Source: Roseimicrobium gellanilyticum (lineage in GTDB: Bacteria; Verrucomicrobiota; Verrucomicrobiia; Verrucomicrobiales; Verrucomicrobiaceae). Taken from it: 64,000 nucleotides of DNA. A model generated the notes under the pieces. It saw only the letters and a list, made by a program, of their open reading frames with translations. It searched no databases and had not been told where the DNA came from. A program made the translations under genes and the position numbers. The stretch is from positions 248,001 through 312,000 of the forward strand of contig NZ_QNRR01000004.1 in assembly GCF_003315205.1 (NCBI RefSeq), given 5' to 3'. Positions within the stretch are counted from its first letter, which is position 1; every line of letters starts with the position of its first letter. Of this stretch, positions 37,533 to 45,663 are shown piece after piece.

Positions 37533-39404
37533 TTGGACTGGCAGGCAGGCACGGCAAAAGTCTGGCACGGATTGTGGACCATCTGGGATGCCGCGCGCAA
37601 GTTTGCCCTGGAGAACCCGCTCGACCCCTTCCCGCTGAAGCGCACCCTCACGGGGTACAATACGGTGAAGGCGAAGGCGGACGTGCGCGCGGGCATCAAT
37701 GTGGCGCTGCTCGGCTTCTGCCAGGGCATGGCCTTCGCCTCCATGGCGGGCTTGCCGCTGCGGTATGGCGTGATGTGCTCCGCCATCTCCGCGCTGATTG
37801 GTCCGTGGCTGGCCAGTTCCCGTCACACGGTGTTGGGGCCTACGAATGGCTCCGCCTTCATCATCTTCTCCTATTTTGCATCATACCCTCACCTGGACCA
37901 GCTGCAGCTCATGCCCATGCTGGTCTTTCTGGTGGGGGCCATGCTCATCCTCGGCGCCTATTTCCGCATCGCGGATCTCGCGCAGTACATCAGCCGCAGC
38001 GTCATCGTGGCGTATGTGACCGGCGCGTCTGTGATGATTGTGATCAACCAGGCCCCCTTGCTCCTCGGTGTGGAGCGGGTGGCCACCCGGGTGAAGGAGG
38101 GGGAGACCGCGCCTGGGAATGTCTTTGGCAATGTGTGGAACTTCCTCACGCACCTGAGTGCGGCAAACTGGTGGGCCCTTCTCGTGGCGCTCGCTACCGC
38201 CGGATGTTATGTGGCCCTGCGCCACTGGAAGCCGAAGTGGCCCGCATTCCTCATCAGCATGCTGCCCGGGCCGCTCGTGTGCCTGCTGCTGCAGCGCTTC
38301 AACATTTTCCTGCCTACCTTTGCGAGTGGGGAACTGGACGCGGCGAATCTCCTGCCGCCGTTTCCGTCCTTCCTCTCCTCGGAGGCGCCCTCCCAGTTCG
38401 CCCAGCTCTTTGGCCTGGCCCTCGGTATCGCCTTCGTGGCGAATCTGGAGAACAGCATCATGGCCAAGACCCTCGCCAGCCGCGGCAACTACCGCGTGGA
38501 TGGCAATCAGGACATGCTCAGCCTCGGCGCGGCAAACCTCGCCTGTGCCTACCTCGCCGGCATGCCAGCCAGTGGCAGCCTCACGCGATCTGCGTTGAAC
38601 TTTGAAAGCGGTGCGCGCACCGCTGTTTCCAGCCTGGTGGGTGGTGCTGTATGCCTCACCGGTGCACTCACCCTCGGCCCGCTCATCGTGTATCTGCCGA
38701 AGGCGGCTCTCGCCACGCTGGTGATCTGCATCGCGATCTCCCTCATTCACCGGAGGCAGATCCGCATCTGCCTGCGTGCCACGAAGTCGGACGCGTTTGT
38801 GTTCATGGTCACCTTCATCGCCACCCTGCTGGTGCCGCTGCACGTGGCCATCTTCACCGGGGTGGGGGTGGCCATCATGCTCTACCTGCGGAAGGCCGCG
38901 CGTCCCTCGCTGGTGGAGTATGAGTTCAACAAGGAAGGCAATCTCGCGGAGGCCGCCCTCAATGCCCAGCGCCAGCATCCTTCCATCTCCATTGTACACG
39001 TGGAGGGGGATCTCTTCTTCGGTGCGGCGGAACTCTTCCGGACGCAGATTCAGCGCACCTGCTCCGACCCGAACCTGCGCATCATCATCCTGCGCTTGAA
39101 GAATGCCCGCCACCTCGATGCCACGAGCGTGATGGCCCTGGAGGAACTGGTGCAGACCATGCGCAAAGCGGGGCGCGACCTGATTATCAGCGGTGCTGGT
39201 AAGGACGTGTACCGCGTGCTGCGCGACAGCGGCGTGCTCAAGGACATCGGTCGCGAAAACTTCTTCATGGGCAGCGCGCAGAATCCGAATATCTCCACGC
39301 GAAATGCACTGAAACGCGCCCAGGAGATCATCGGTGCGAAGGAGGCGGACGTGCACATCTACTACGATCCGCGGCATTCGAAGAAGGACGAAGGCGCGAA
39401 GTAG
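37533..39404 (+). CDS. SulP-family anion transporter with STAS domain
   Basis: A 623-residue inner-membrane transporter of the SulP/SLC26 family. About 10-12 hydrophobic helices fill residues 45-450, including the family segment GINVALLGFCQGMAFASMAGL and the late NLENSIMAKTLASRGNYRVDGNQDML (family: usual Q-E variant of the sulfate permease signature). A cytoplasmic STAS domain follows (about 480-590, LKNARHLDATSVMALEEL). The start is TTG 37533, supported by AAAGGA seven bases upstream. Substrate (sulfate, bicarbonate or another anion) cannot be deduced. Confidence 0.9.
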   Translation: MDWQAGTAKVWHGLWTIWDAARKFALENPLDPFPLKRTLTGYNTVKAKADVRAGINVALLGFCQGMAFASMAGLPLRYGVMCSAISALIGPWLASSRHTVLGPTNGSAFIIFSYFASYPHLDQLQLMPMLVFLVGAMLILGAYFRIADLAQYISRSVIVAYVTGASVMIVINQAPLLLGVERVATRVKEGETAPGNVFGNVWNFLTHLSAANWWALLVALATAGCYVALRHWKPKWPAFLISMLPGPLVCLLLQRFNIFLPTFASGELDAANLLPPFPSFLSSEAPSQFAQLFGLALGIAFVANLENSIMAKTLASRGNYRVDGNQDMLSLGAANLACAYLAGMPASGSLTRSALNFESGARTAVSSLVGGAVCLTGALTLGPLIVYLPKAALATLVICIAISLIHRRQIRICLRATKSDAFVFMVTFIATLLVPLHVAIFTGVGVAIMLYLRKAARPSLVEYEFNKEGNLAEAALNAQRQHPSISIVHVEGDLFFGAAELFRTQIQRTCSDPNLRIIILRLKNARHLDATSVMALEELVQTMRKAGRDLIISGAGKDVYRVLRDSGVLKDIGRENFFMGSAQNPNISTRNALKRAQEIIGAKEADVHIYYDPRHSKKDEGAK

Positions 39405-39727
39405 TGCACTGGAGTGTGGCTGAGAGGGTTGCGTGGGCGAATCGCAATGTGGCGGAGCATGCTTTTGCAATGGCAGGCATGCGCCCTGCATAAATGCTCA
39501 GTGCCGCGCGCTCGCTTTATGGAAGTTCACCTTAAATACAGAAATGTTTATGTGCCAATGGTGCATTTATGGTGACCATATAACGTTGGAAAAAAGACCA
39601 CTATCTTTTTGTAACTTCTCCGACATTTTGCCGAACAGCTTCCTTTGTCGAGGCTAGGTCTTCTGCATTGCAGCGCGTGTGCGCTCCGGAGGCAGCCTCT
39701 CCATCCATCGCCGAACCTTCTCCCATT
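39405..39727. other. AT-rich intergenic region
   Basis: 323 bp with no gene. The AT-rich part 39520-39630 contrasts with the GC-rich flanks and probably holds the promoter of the glycosyltransferase gene. Confidence 0.5.
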
Positions 39728-42664
39728 ATGCCAACCGACGCCGTCATCAACGATCTGATCGATACCAACATCATGCCGGGCCTGGATCCTGGCTATACCA
39801 CAGGGGAACAGCCTGATTTTGGTACGTGGAAAAATCTCGATCCCTTTGGTCTCATCAGCACTGTTCCAGACAGTCCTCTGAGTGACTATGACTTTGGAAA
39901 CCTGGGTCAGGATCAGGGCCAGGCTTTTTTTGAGAAGATTAACATGGCGCGGAAGCATGAAGATCCGCACCGCGACATGCCGGACGTGGGCGAGCTCGCT
40001 CCGGATCAGCTGGCGCCGAAGCCTCTCTCCAACGGCATCGCGCCACTGCAGCACTCCATCTGGGTGGGCAATCCGCTCAATGAAACGGTGCCGAAGCAGA
40101 AGGCCTTCATGGATTCCCTGGCGAAGAACAAGCGGGACAATCCTGACTGGACCGTGGTGCTCTGGACCGACCAGAGCCGTGACGCGCTGAACAATGCCCC
40201 GGACGACTCCACGCTCGGCAAGATGCGCCAGTGGGCTGCGGAGAACAACGTCGTGCTGGCGAGCATTGATGAAGTCTACGGCGGCAACAACAAGATGTCC
40301 GCGCACCACATCTGCAAGCTGGAACAGAACAAGTCCGGCAGTGGTCGTGCCGCCGCGAGTGACATCGTGCGGCTGGAAGTGCTGAAGCGTTTCGGTGGCA
40401 TGTATGTGGACGGTGACAAGGCGATTCAAGTGCCTCTCGACAAGATCACCGAGGCTGCCGAGAAGAACGTGATGCGCGTCATCGTCCCGCAGGCCAAGGT
40501 CGGGACCAACACCGTCCTTGAGCCCGAGACGGATGCGGAGCGGGAGGCAGTGCTGAATGGCATGCGCGTGATCGAAGTGCGTGGATTCGCCGCGGGGAAT
40601 GAAAACAACCGCTATCAGAACTGCGCGATGATGGCTCCCAAAGGCAGTCCGGCCGTGGAGACCATCCTCGATCGCATCCAGGACAACTACAAACAGGACC
40701 GGCATCAACTGAAGAACAATGGCTTCTCGGTGGACGAAGGTGACCGTGCCTCTCGTGTGGAAGTCATCACGCGTACGGGCCCCTCTGTCATGCGTGACAC
40801 GGTGGATCCCCAGCGGCGCGGCAAGGCGCTGATGCCCCTCGGTTCAGTGAATACGTACACGGGAACCACGAGCTGGACCGGTGAGAAGGTCTTCACCGGT
40901 GAGACGGATCCCACCACTCTCGCCGGCAGGATTGGTGATCTGCCCACGCCCCATGCGCTGCATCATCGGGCGGGGGTGGCTGCCACGCAGCCTCCGCGCC
41001 TCCCGCAGGTGGACGCCATCAGCGACGAGAGCCGGACGAAGATTGCCAACGCGGTGAAGAAGAGCGTCACCGCACTGAGCTACACCATCCCCAATGAGAT
41101 GGGACGTCTTGATATGAATCATATCAAGCCCCACCTCGCGAACCTCACTCCGCAGGAGCAGCAACTGGCCATCCACGCCACGCTGCAGACGCTGGCGCGT
41201 GATGAGTTCAATGGGGTGAACGGCTTGGTGACCACGCTGCGCCTGCCGAAGGATCTTCCTGTTTCCCGGGAGACGCTGGACTTCCTCCGGGACGGCAACC
41301 TGGCGAATCTGGAACTGGACAAGTTCACCGTGCAAGAAGCGGCGCTGGAAGGGAACATGCAATTCCTCCGCTATGCGAAGGACAATGGCATGCTGGACGA
41401 CCTGAGCGTGCAGACCTCGCAACGTCTGGATGGCGGCAGCAGCCAGGGTGGCCCCCAAGGTGGGAGCCTCGACGTCGTGGAAGCAGCCATCATCGGTGGA
41501 AACCGTGATGCCATCCAGTACCTGTCCTCCCTGCCTTCCTTCAGGACGTATCCGAAGATCGATGACGCCGTGAAGAAGGCTGCGGGCTTCGGACAGGTGG
41601 ATACCGTGATCGCGCTTGCGGAAGCGCACAACAAGCCGGAGGCCATTCATCAGCTTCTGGACGGTGAGAACATTCCCGGACGGATGGGGGTGGAGGTGCT
41701 GGAGCGTTTCAAGGGCACCTTCGGCGATCTGGACACCTTCAAACAGGCCTCCGGTCCGCTGCTCACCAAGGCGGTGTTCGACAATGCGACCGACACCATT
41801 CCGCGCATGCAGGAATTGGGCGTGGAGATGGACCATCTCGATGCCGATCAGAGGAAGAAGCTCGTCTCCGCCATGAACATGCGGTCCACGGATGCGCCGA
41901 AGAGCACCAACATGCTGGTCACTGCGGAGAATCTGGGCGTGGACACGGAACTGCTGTGCGCTGCTGCCAAACAGCAGAACGACTTCCTGACCACCGCCTA
42001 TCTCGACAAGAATGCGGTGGATGGACCGGCTTGCGATGAGATCCTGCGGAAGGCCGCGCTGGTGGGTGGCGAGGATGATGTGCTCATCACTGCCGCGCGT
42101 CTGGAGCGTCCGGACCTCATCACCGCTTCGCTGAACAAGAACCGCCCGGACGATGACAAGATCGCCTTCGGCACCTACGACCCCGAGGCTCAACTGGCGA
42201 TTGCCCACGCCAAGGTTCCCAACTCAGAAGTGGGCAAGAACGACTACAAGAATGTGGACGTCTCCACCCTGACTCCCCAGCAGGCCCGTGAACTGGTGCA
42301 GAAGGCCATGGTGTACTCCCATGACCGTCTGCGTGCGGACGCCACCGGGGACAAGGGACGCGTGCAGGGCTGGAATGAACTGCTGGAGTCCATGAAGACC
42401 GAGCCCAACCTCAGTGGTGATGCCAATCTGCAGAGCTTGATTGGCCAGACACAAGGTCAGCTCAGTGGCATGAACAGCAAGACCGTCTCCGTGCGCGACG
42501 AGATGCGCCAGAAGGCCAAGGCCGTGGATTCTCCGGACCTCAGCCAGCGCGTTGCCACCAGCACGGGTGGGAAGATTCGCGAATTCTTCAAGGCCAGTCC
42601 TGCTCCGCACAAGAGCCCGGATGATCACCAATTCGTGCCATCCAAGGGCATGGTGAAGAAGTAG
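39728..42664 (+). CDS. Toxin-type DXD glycosyltransferase with long helical/ankyrin-like tail
   Basis: A 978-residue protein without signal peptide or membrane helix. Residues about 95-400 resemble glycosyltransferases of the large clostridial toxin / OCH1 'DXD sugar' type: PLQHSIWVGNPL start, then ASDIVRLEVLKRFGGMY followed by the metal-binding D228-x-D230, and an upstream aromatic WTVVLWTDQ strand. The rest (about 450-940) is helical with ankyrin-like units such as VQEAALEGNMQFLRYAKDNG and VVEAAIIGGNRDAIQYLSS, ending in a Lys-rich tail. The layout of catalytic head plus protein-binding repeats and no Sec signal fits an effector delivered by a contact-dependent machine. Start chosen at ATG 39728; the TTG 39668 extension is weak. 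Target and delivery route are unknown. Confidence 0.8.
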   Translation: MPTDAVINDLIDTNIMPGLDPGYTTGEQPDFGTWKNLDPFGLISTVPDSPLSDYDFGNLGQDQGQAFFEKINMARKHEDPHRDMPDVGELAPDQLAPKPLSNGIAPLQHSIWVGNPLNETVPKQKAFMDSLAKNKRDNPDWTVVLWTDQSRDALNNAPDDSTLGKMRQWAAENNVVLASIDEVYGGNNKMSAHHICKLEQNKSGSGRAAASDIVRLEVLKRFGGMYVDGDKAIQVPLDKITEAAEKNVMRVIVPQAKVGTNTVLEPETDAEREAVLNGMRVIEVRGFAAGNENNRYQNCAMMAPKGSPAVETILDRIQDNYKQDRHQLKNNGFSVDEGDRASRVEVITRTGPSVMRDTVDPQRRGKALMPLGSVNTYTGTTSWTGEKVFTGETDPTTLAGRIGDLPTPHALHHRAGVAATQPPRLPQVDAISDESRTKIANAVKKSVTALSYTIPNEMGRLDMNHIKPHLANLTPQEQQLAIHATLQTLARDEFNGVNGLVTTLRLPKDLPVSRETLDFLRDGNLANLELDKFTVQEAALEGNMQFLRYAKDNGMLDDLSVQTSQRLDGGSSQGGPQGGSLDVVEAAIIGGNRDAIQYLSSLPSFRTYPKIDDAVKKAAGFGQVDTVIALAEAHNKPEAIHQLLDGENIPGRMGVEVLERFKGTFGDLDTFKQASGPLLTKAVFDNATDTIPRMQELGVEMDHLDADQRKKLVSAMNMRSTDAPKSTNMLVTAENLGVDTELLCAAAKQQNDFLTTAYLDKNAVDGPACDEILRKAALVGGEDDVLITAARLERPDLITASLNKNRPDDDKIAFGTYDPEAQLAIAHAKVPNSEVGKNDYKNVDVSTLTPQQARELVQKAMVYSHDRLRADATGDKGRVQGWNELLESMKTEPNLSGDANLQSLIGQTQGQLSGMNSKTVSVRDEMRQKAKAVDSPDLSQRVATSTGGKIREFFKASPAPHKSPDDHQFVPSKGMVKK

Positions 42665-42705
42665 TCCCTGCTCTGTGATGCTGCGGCATCCTCCGCAATG
42701 CCTGC

Positions 42706-42746
42706 GCGCCCCATCACCCACGAGGTGATGGGGCGCGATGTTTTTG
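42706..42746 (+). terminator. Rho-independent terminator
   Basis: A 13-bp perfect stem (GCGCCCCATCACC and its complement) with a 5-base loop, then GATGTTTTT, 42 bp after the glycosyltransferase stop. Confidence 0.9.
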
Positions 42747-42832
42747 GGGGTGGCAGGATGGAATAGCGCTTGTCGAAAATTCCCCGGACCCCTTACGCTA
42801 TAGGGTAGCCACTCCGTCGCTGTCCCTGCGTC

Positions 42833-43495
42833 ATGAATACGAGATGCTTCATGTTGATCACAGCTCTGCTGCCAGCGGTGCTGCTGGTGGGGTGTGCCAT
42901 TGCTGATGCGGCTCCACCGGCTCGGGATGATACGAAGCCGATGGATGCCAAGACGATGTGTACAGCGTTCTGCCACGCAGGCAGTCGTGTGGACACGGAA
43001 TGTCCCGGTGGCTTCGGCAAGAGCGACAACGATCCCGTGAAGCTGGATGCCTCGAAGCCGGGCAAGCCAGATGAGCTTTCCCTCGTGGCCCTTCCTTCCG
43101 CGGCGGTTTCCTTTCACGGTATGAGCCGTGGATTCAAGCTTCTCCTCATCAACCGCACCCATGCAGAGAAGACCTTCGCCGCATCGGACTCCACACTGAA
43201 CATCATCCGCGAGGCGATGGACACTGACGGCAAGTGGAAGCCCATCGAAAGTCTTCCCCGGACCTTTTGTGGGAACAGCTTCCATCGCGTGTTTCTGCCC
43301 GCGGGTCATTGCTGGGAGTTCCCTGTGCCGGAGTACACTGGCACGCAGAAGGTGCGCATGCGCTTTGCTCTCCTGCGTGGCCAGAAGATGGACCCGCTGT
43401 ACTCCAATGAGTTCGATGGAAGTGTGAATCCGGAGCAGTTCATCCAGAAAGTAGAGCGGTATCCATGGGACCCTGCGGAACCCGCCAAGAAGTGA
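42833..43495 (+). CDS. Predicted lipoprotein of unknown function
   Basis: A 220-residue exported protein. The N-terminus MNTRCFMLITALLPAVLLVGC is a lipoprotein signal with lipobox LVGC, so Cys21 would be lipidated. The rest contains several Cys residues (MCTAFCHAG, TECPGG, TFCGN, HCWEF) that could form disulfides, and a beta-rich body. No family is recognised. The CTAFCHAG string resembles a CxxxCH pattern but its spacing is not that of a canonical haem site. It lies between the glycosyltransferase terminator and the cation transporter. Confidence 0.68.
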   Translation: MNTRCFMLITALLPAVLLVGCAIADAAPPARDDTKPMDAKTMCTAFCHAGSRVDTECPGGFGKSDNDPVKLDASKPGKPDELSLVALPSAAVSFHGMSRGFKLLLINRTHAEKTFAASDSTLNIIREAMDTDGKWKPIESLPRTFCGNSFHRVFLPAGHCWEFPVPEYTGTQKVRMRFALLRGQKMDPLYSNEFDGSVNPEQFIQKVERYPWDPAEPAKK

Positions 43496-43603
43496 GCCGT
43501 ACAGCTTGCGATGTGCTTGCGTGATGGCTTGTGGTATCAAGTTTCCACGTGCTCCGGACCGGGGCGTCGCGTAGGTTGATTCGAGGAATCATCCGTTGGT
43601 GGC

Positions 43604-44647
43604 ATGAGCAACGAACCGGAAACACAGTCGCACGCGCATTCTCATGAGCACGGTCATGACCACATACCTGCCCCGGCCCCCGCACAGTCGCAGTCACATG
43701 CACATGCACATGCACATGCACATGCACATGCACATGCGCATCTCCACACACATGGCGCCAGTGGGAATCTGCTCACGGCGTTCCTGCTGAATCTCGCCTT
43801 CACCGGCATCGAGATCGCGGGCGGATTGTGGACGAATAGCGTCGCCATCCTTAGTGATGCCCTGCATGATGCGGGGGATTCTCTCACGCTGGGGTTGGCG
43901 CTGTATCTGCAAAGGGTGTCGGCACGCAATGCGGATGCGCGGTTCACGTACGGATATCGGCGTTTCTCGTCACTGGGGGCGCTCGTTTCCGGGGTGCTGC
44001 TCTCGGTGGGCGTGGGGTACATGGGGTGGCAGGCCGTTCATCGCCTGGGAAATCCGGAACCGGTGCACGCCTCCGGCATGATGGCGCTCGCCGTGGTGGG
44101 AGTGCTCTTCAATGGGTTCGCGGCGTGGAAGCTGCGACACAGTCATTCACTGAATGAGAAGGTTGCGGGCTGGCACCTCGTCGAGGATACGCTGGGCTGG
44201 ATTGCAGTGCTCATCGGCAGCGGCATTATGGCGATGTGGGATGTGCCCATCGTGGATCCGCTGCTCTCGTTGGGCATCTCGCTCTTCATCCTGTGGAATG
44301 TGATCCGCAACCTGCGGCAGGTGGCCATGGTATTTCTGCAGCGTGCTCCGACGGGGTTTGATGTGGAGGAGTTCGAGAAGAAGCTGTGCGATCTTCCCGG
44401 TGTGCTGAATGCGCACCACACCCAGACATGGACGGTGGATGGCGAATATCATGTGCTCTCCACGCATCTCGTGCTGAAGCCCAGCAGCACGCGCGAGGAG
44501 GTCGTGGAAGCGAAGAGGCAAGTGCATCGCCTGCTGAGAGAGCAGGATTTCGAGCACATCACCGTGGAGGTGGAGTTGGAGGGGGAGGATTGCAGCGCGG
44601 ACGAATGCGGAGATGGCGCTTCTGCAGGAAAGCCGGATGCGAAATGA
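43604..44647 (+). CDS. Cation diffusion facilitator (Zn/Co/Cd efflux), His-rich N-terminus
   Basis: A 347-residue inner-membrane antiporter of the CDF family (CzcD/ZitB group), with about six helices between residues 50 and 245. Both metal-site helices are visible with HxxxD (HDAGD in LSDALHDAGDSL; HLVED in AGWHLVEDTLGW), the zinc-type signature. The N-terminal 45 residues are rich in His, including an (His-Ala) run encoded by a hexanucleotide repeat. A C-terminal cytoplasmic domain (LPGVLNAHHTQTWTVDGEYHVLSTHL) fits the dimerisation domain. It exports divalent cations in exchange for protons. Start at ATG 43604. Confidence 0.94.
   Translation: MSNEPETQSHAHSHEHGHDHIPAPAPAQSQSHAHAHAHAHAHAHAHLHTHGASGNLLTAFLLNLAFTGIEIAGGLWTNSVAILSDALHDAGDSLTLGLALYLQRVSARNADARFTYGYRRFSSLGALVSGVLLSVGVGYMGWQAVHRLGNPEPVHASGMMALAVVGVLFNGFAAWKLRHSHSLNEKVAGWHLVEDTLGWIAVLIGSGIMAMWDVPIVDPLLSLGISLFILWNVIRNLRQVAMVFLQRAPTGFDVEEFEKKLCDLPGVLNAHHTQTWTVDGEYHVLSTHLVLKPSSTREEVVEAKRQVHRLLREQDFEHITVEVELEGEDCSADECGDGASAGKPDAK
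43695..43736 (+). repeat. (CACATG)7 hexanucleotide tandem repeat
   Basis: Seven exact copies of CACATG within the transporter coding region, read in frame as alternating His and Ala. Because the unit is 6 bp, gain or loss of copies keeps the frame and changes the number of His residues. Confidence 0.97.
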
Positions 44648-44786
44648 GAAATGAAAGGTGGGGGGCGCGCGTGTCACTTTTCATTTCTCATTTTGCATTG
44701 GTTCGTGGTCTGTGTCGGACATGATGATGAGTAGCGATAGCAGCCAGGGCGTCAGTTCTACGCCGAAGGCGTTGCACACTGTCCAG

Positions 44787-44822
44787 CCCAAGGTCAGCCT
44801 GCGAAGCATGCGCCACCTTGGG
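44787..44822. repeat. Hairpin element A (CCCAAGGT...ACCTTGGG)
   Basis: Inverted arms CCCAAGGT (44787-44794) and ACCTTGGG (44815-44822) with further short pairing inside. Confidence 0.8.
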
Positions 44823-44949
44823 TGAGGTTCAGGTGATATTTGAACTCTGTAAGAGTTCCACAAAGATGGCGACCAGATGGAAAGTCCGCGACATTCTGCA
44901 TCGGCATTTTTGTGGAACGCTTTCAGCGTTCGGCATCCGGGCGCATCTA

Positions 44950-44992
44950 CCCAAGGTGGCGCTCACCGCTTCGCGGTGGAGCTTACCTTGGG
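44950..44992. repeat. Hairpin element B (CCCAAGGT...ACCTTGGG)
   Basis: Same 8-base ends as element A. The inner stem is CACCGC-TTC-GCGGTG, giving a long hairpin with a few mismatches. No T-run follows. Confidence 0.85.
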
Positions 44993-45140
44993 CTGGACGA
45001 TGTGGAACGCCTTCGGCGTCCAAGATGCATGAGGCATCATGATGGCTTTGATGCGTCGGGCGTGAGCGGACACTCTGGCCCGTCGAGGGAACGAGTGAAG
45101 GCTGCGAGGAGCAGTGAGACCCGAGCAAGTGCAGCGGATG

Positions 45141-45512
45141 TCACAGGTCCCTGCCAAAGACATCGGCGAGAATCGGTTTCGTTTGTGCGATGTCGAATGG
45201 TGTGACCTCGAACTCTCCCCGAATATCGGGCTTGGCTCCCGCAGCCAGGAGCATCCTGACGATGCTTTCGTTTGCCACCCGGCACGCCACATGCAGCGGC
45301 GTTTCGCTCATCTCACCGATGGCGTTTGGGTCAGCGCCAGCCTGAAGAAGAAGCTGCACACCTTCCGCGTCTTCCCGCCAGCACATCACATGGAGGGGTG
45401 TGTCGCCATCATAACCGTGGCTGGATATCTCCACTGCCGCGCCCTCCAACACTTCGGGAAAGAGCACGTCAGCTACGGAATCGAGGGCATCCTGGACATT
45501 TCGCGCCGCCAT
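45141..45512 (-). CDS. Ankyrin-repeat protein
   Basis: A 123-residue protein with two to three ankyrin repeats: GDTPLHVMCWREDAEGVQLLL, then ETPLHVACRVANESIVRMLL, then the start of a third (GEFEVTPFDIA). The conserved TPLH and Ala-Gly-Ala turn are present. It should bind another protein. The start at 45512 (MAARNVQDAL) is preferred; extension to 45560 would add a short hydrophobic stretch (MVFICTFAGLCILG), which could be a membrane anchor or signal, so the location is uncertain. It is divergent from the Tat-exported gene at 45664. Confidence 0.75.
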   Translation of the reverse strand: MAARNVQDALDSVADVLFPEVLEGAAVEISSHGYDGDTPLHVMCWREDAEGVQLLLQAGADPNAIGEMSETPLHVACRVANESIVRMLLAAGAKPDIRGEFEVTPFDIAQTKPILADVFGRDL

Positions 45513-45663
45513 GTTGACGCCCAATATACAGAGCCCTGCAAACGTGCAGATGAAAACCACGCGGCTTCGCCACTGCTCGTCCCCGACACTCCTCCTATCC
45601 TCACCAGCGCTGCGACTTTTCTACCATCACGCAAATCCGGCACACATTCCGCGTACCCCTTCC

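Larger units (their letters stand above)
44648..45140. other. Gene-free stretch with two related hairpins
   Basis: 493 bp with no supported gene, containing two stem-loops built on the same CCCAAGGT/ACCTTGGG ends, and two 'GGAACGC-TT-GCGTT'-like snippets near 44914 and 45003. Confidence 0.7.

Noticed and set aside
42940..42990. CTAFCHAG in the lipoprotein as a haem c site
   Set aside because: The spacing is CxxxCH, not the canonical CxxCH, and no cytochrome fold or axial ligand context was seen.
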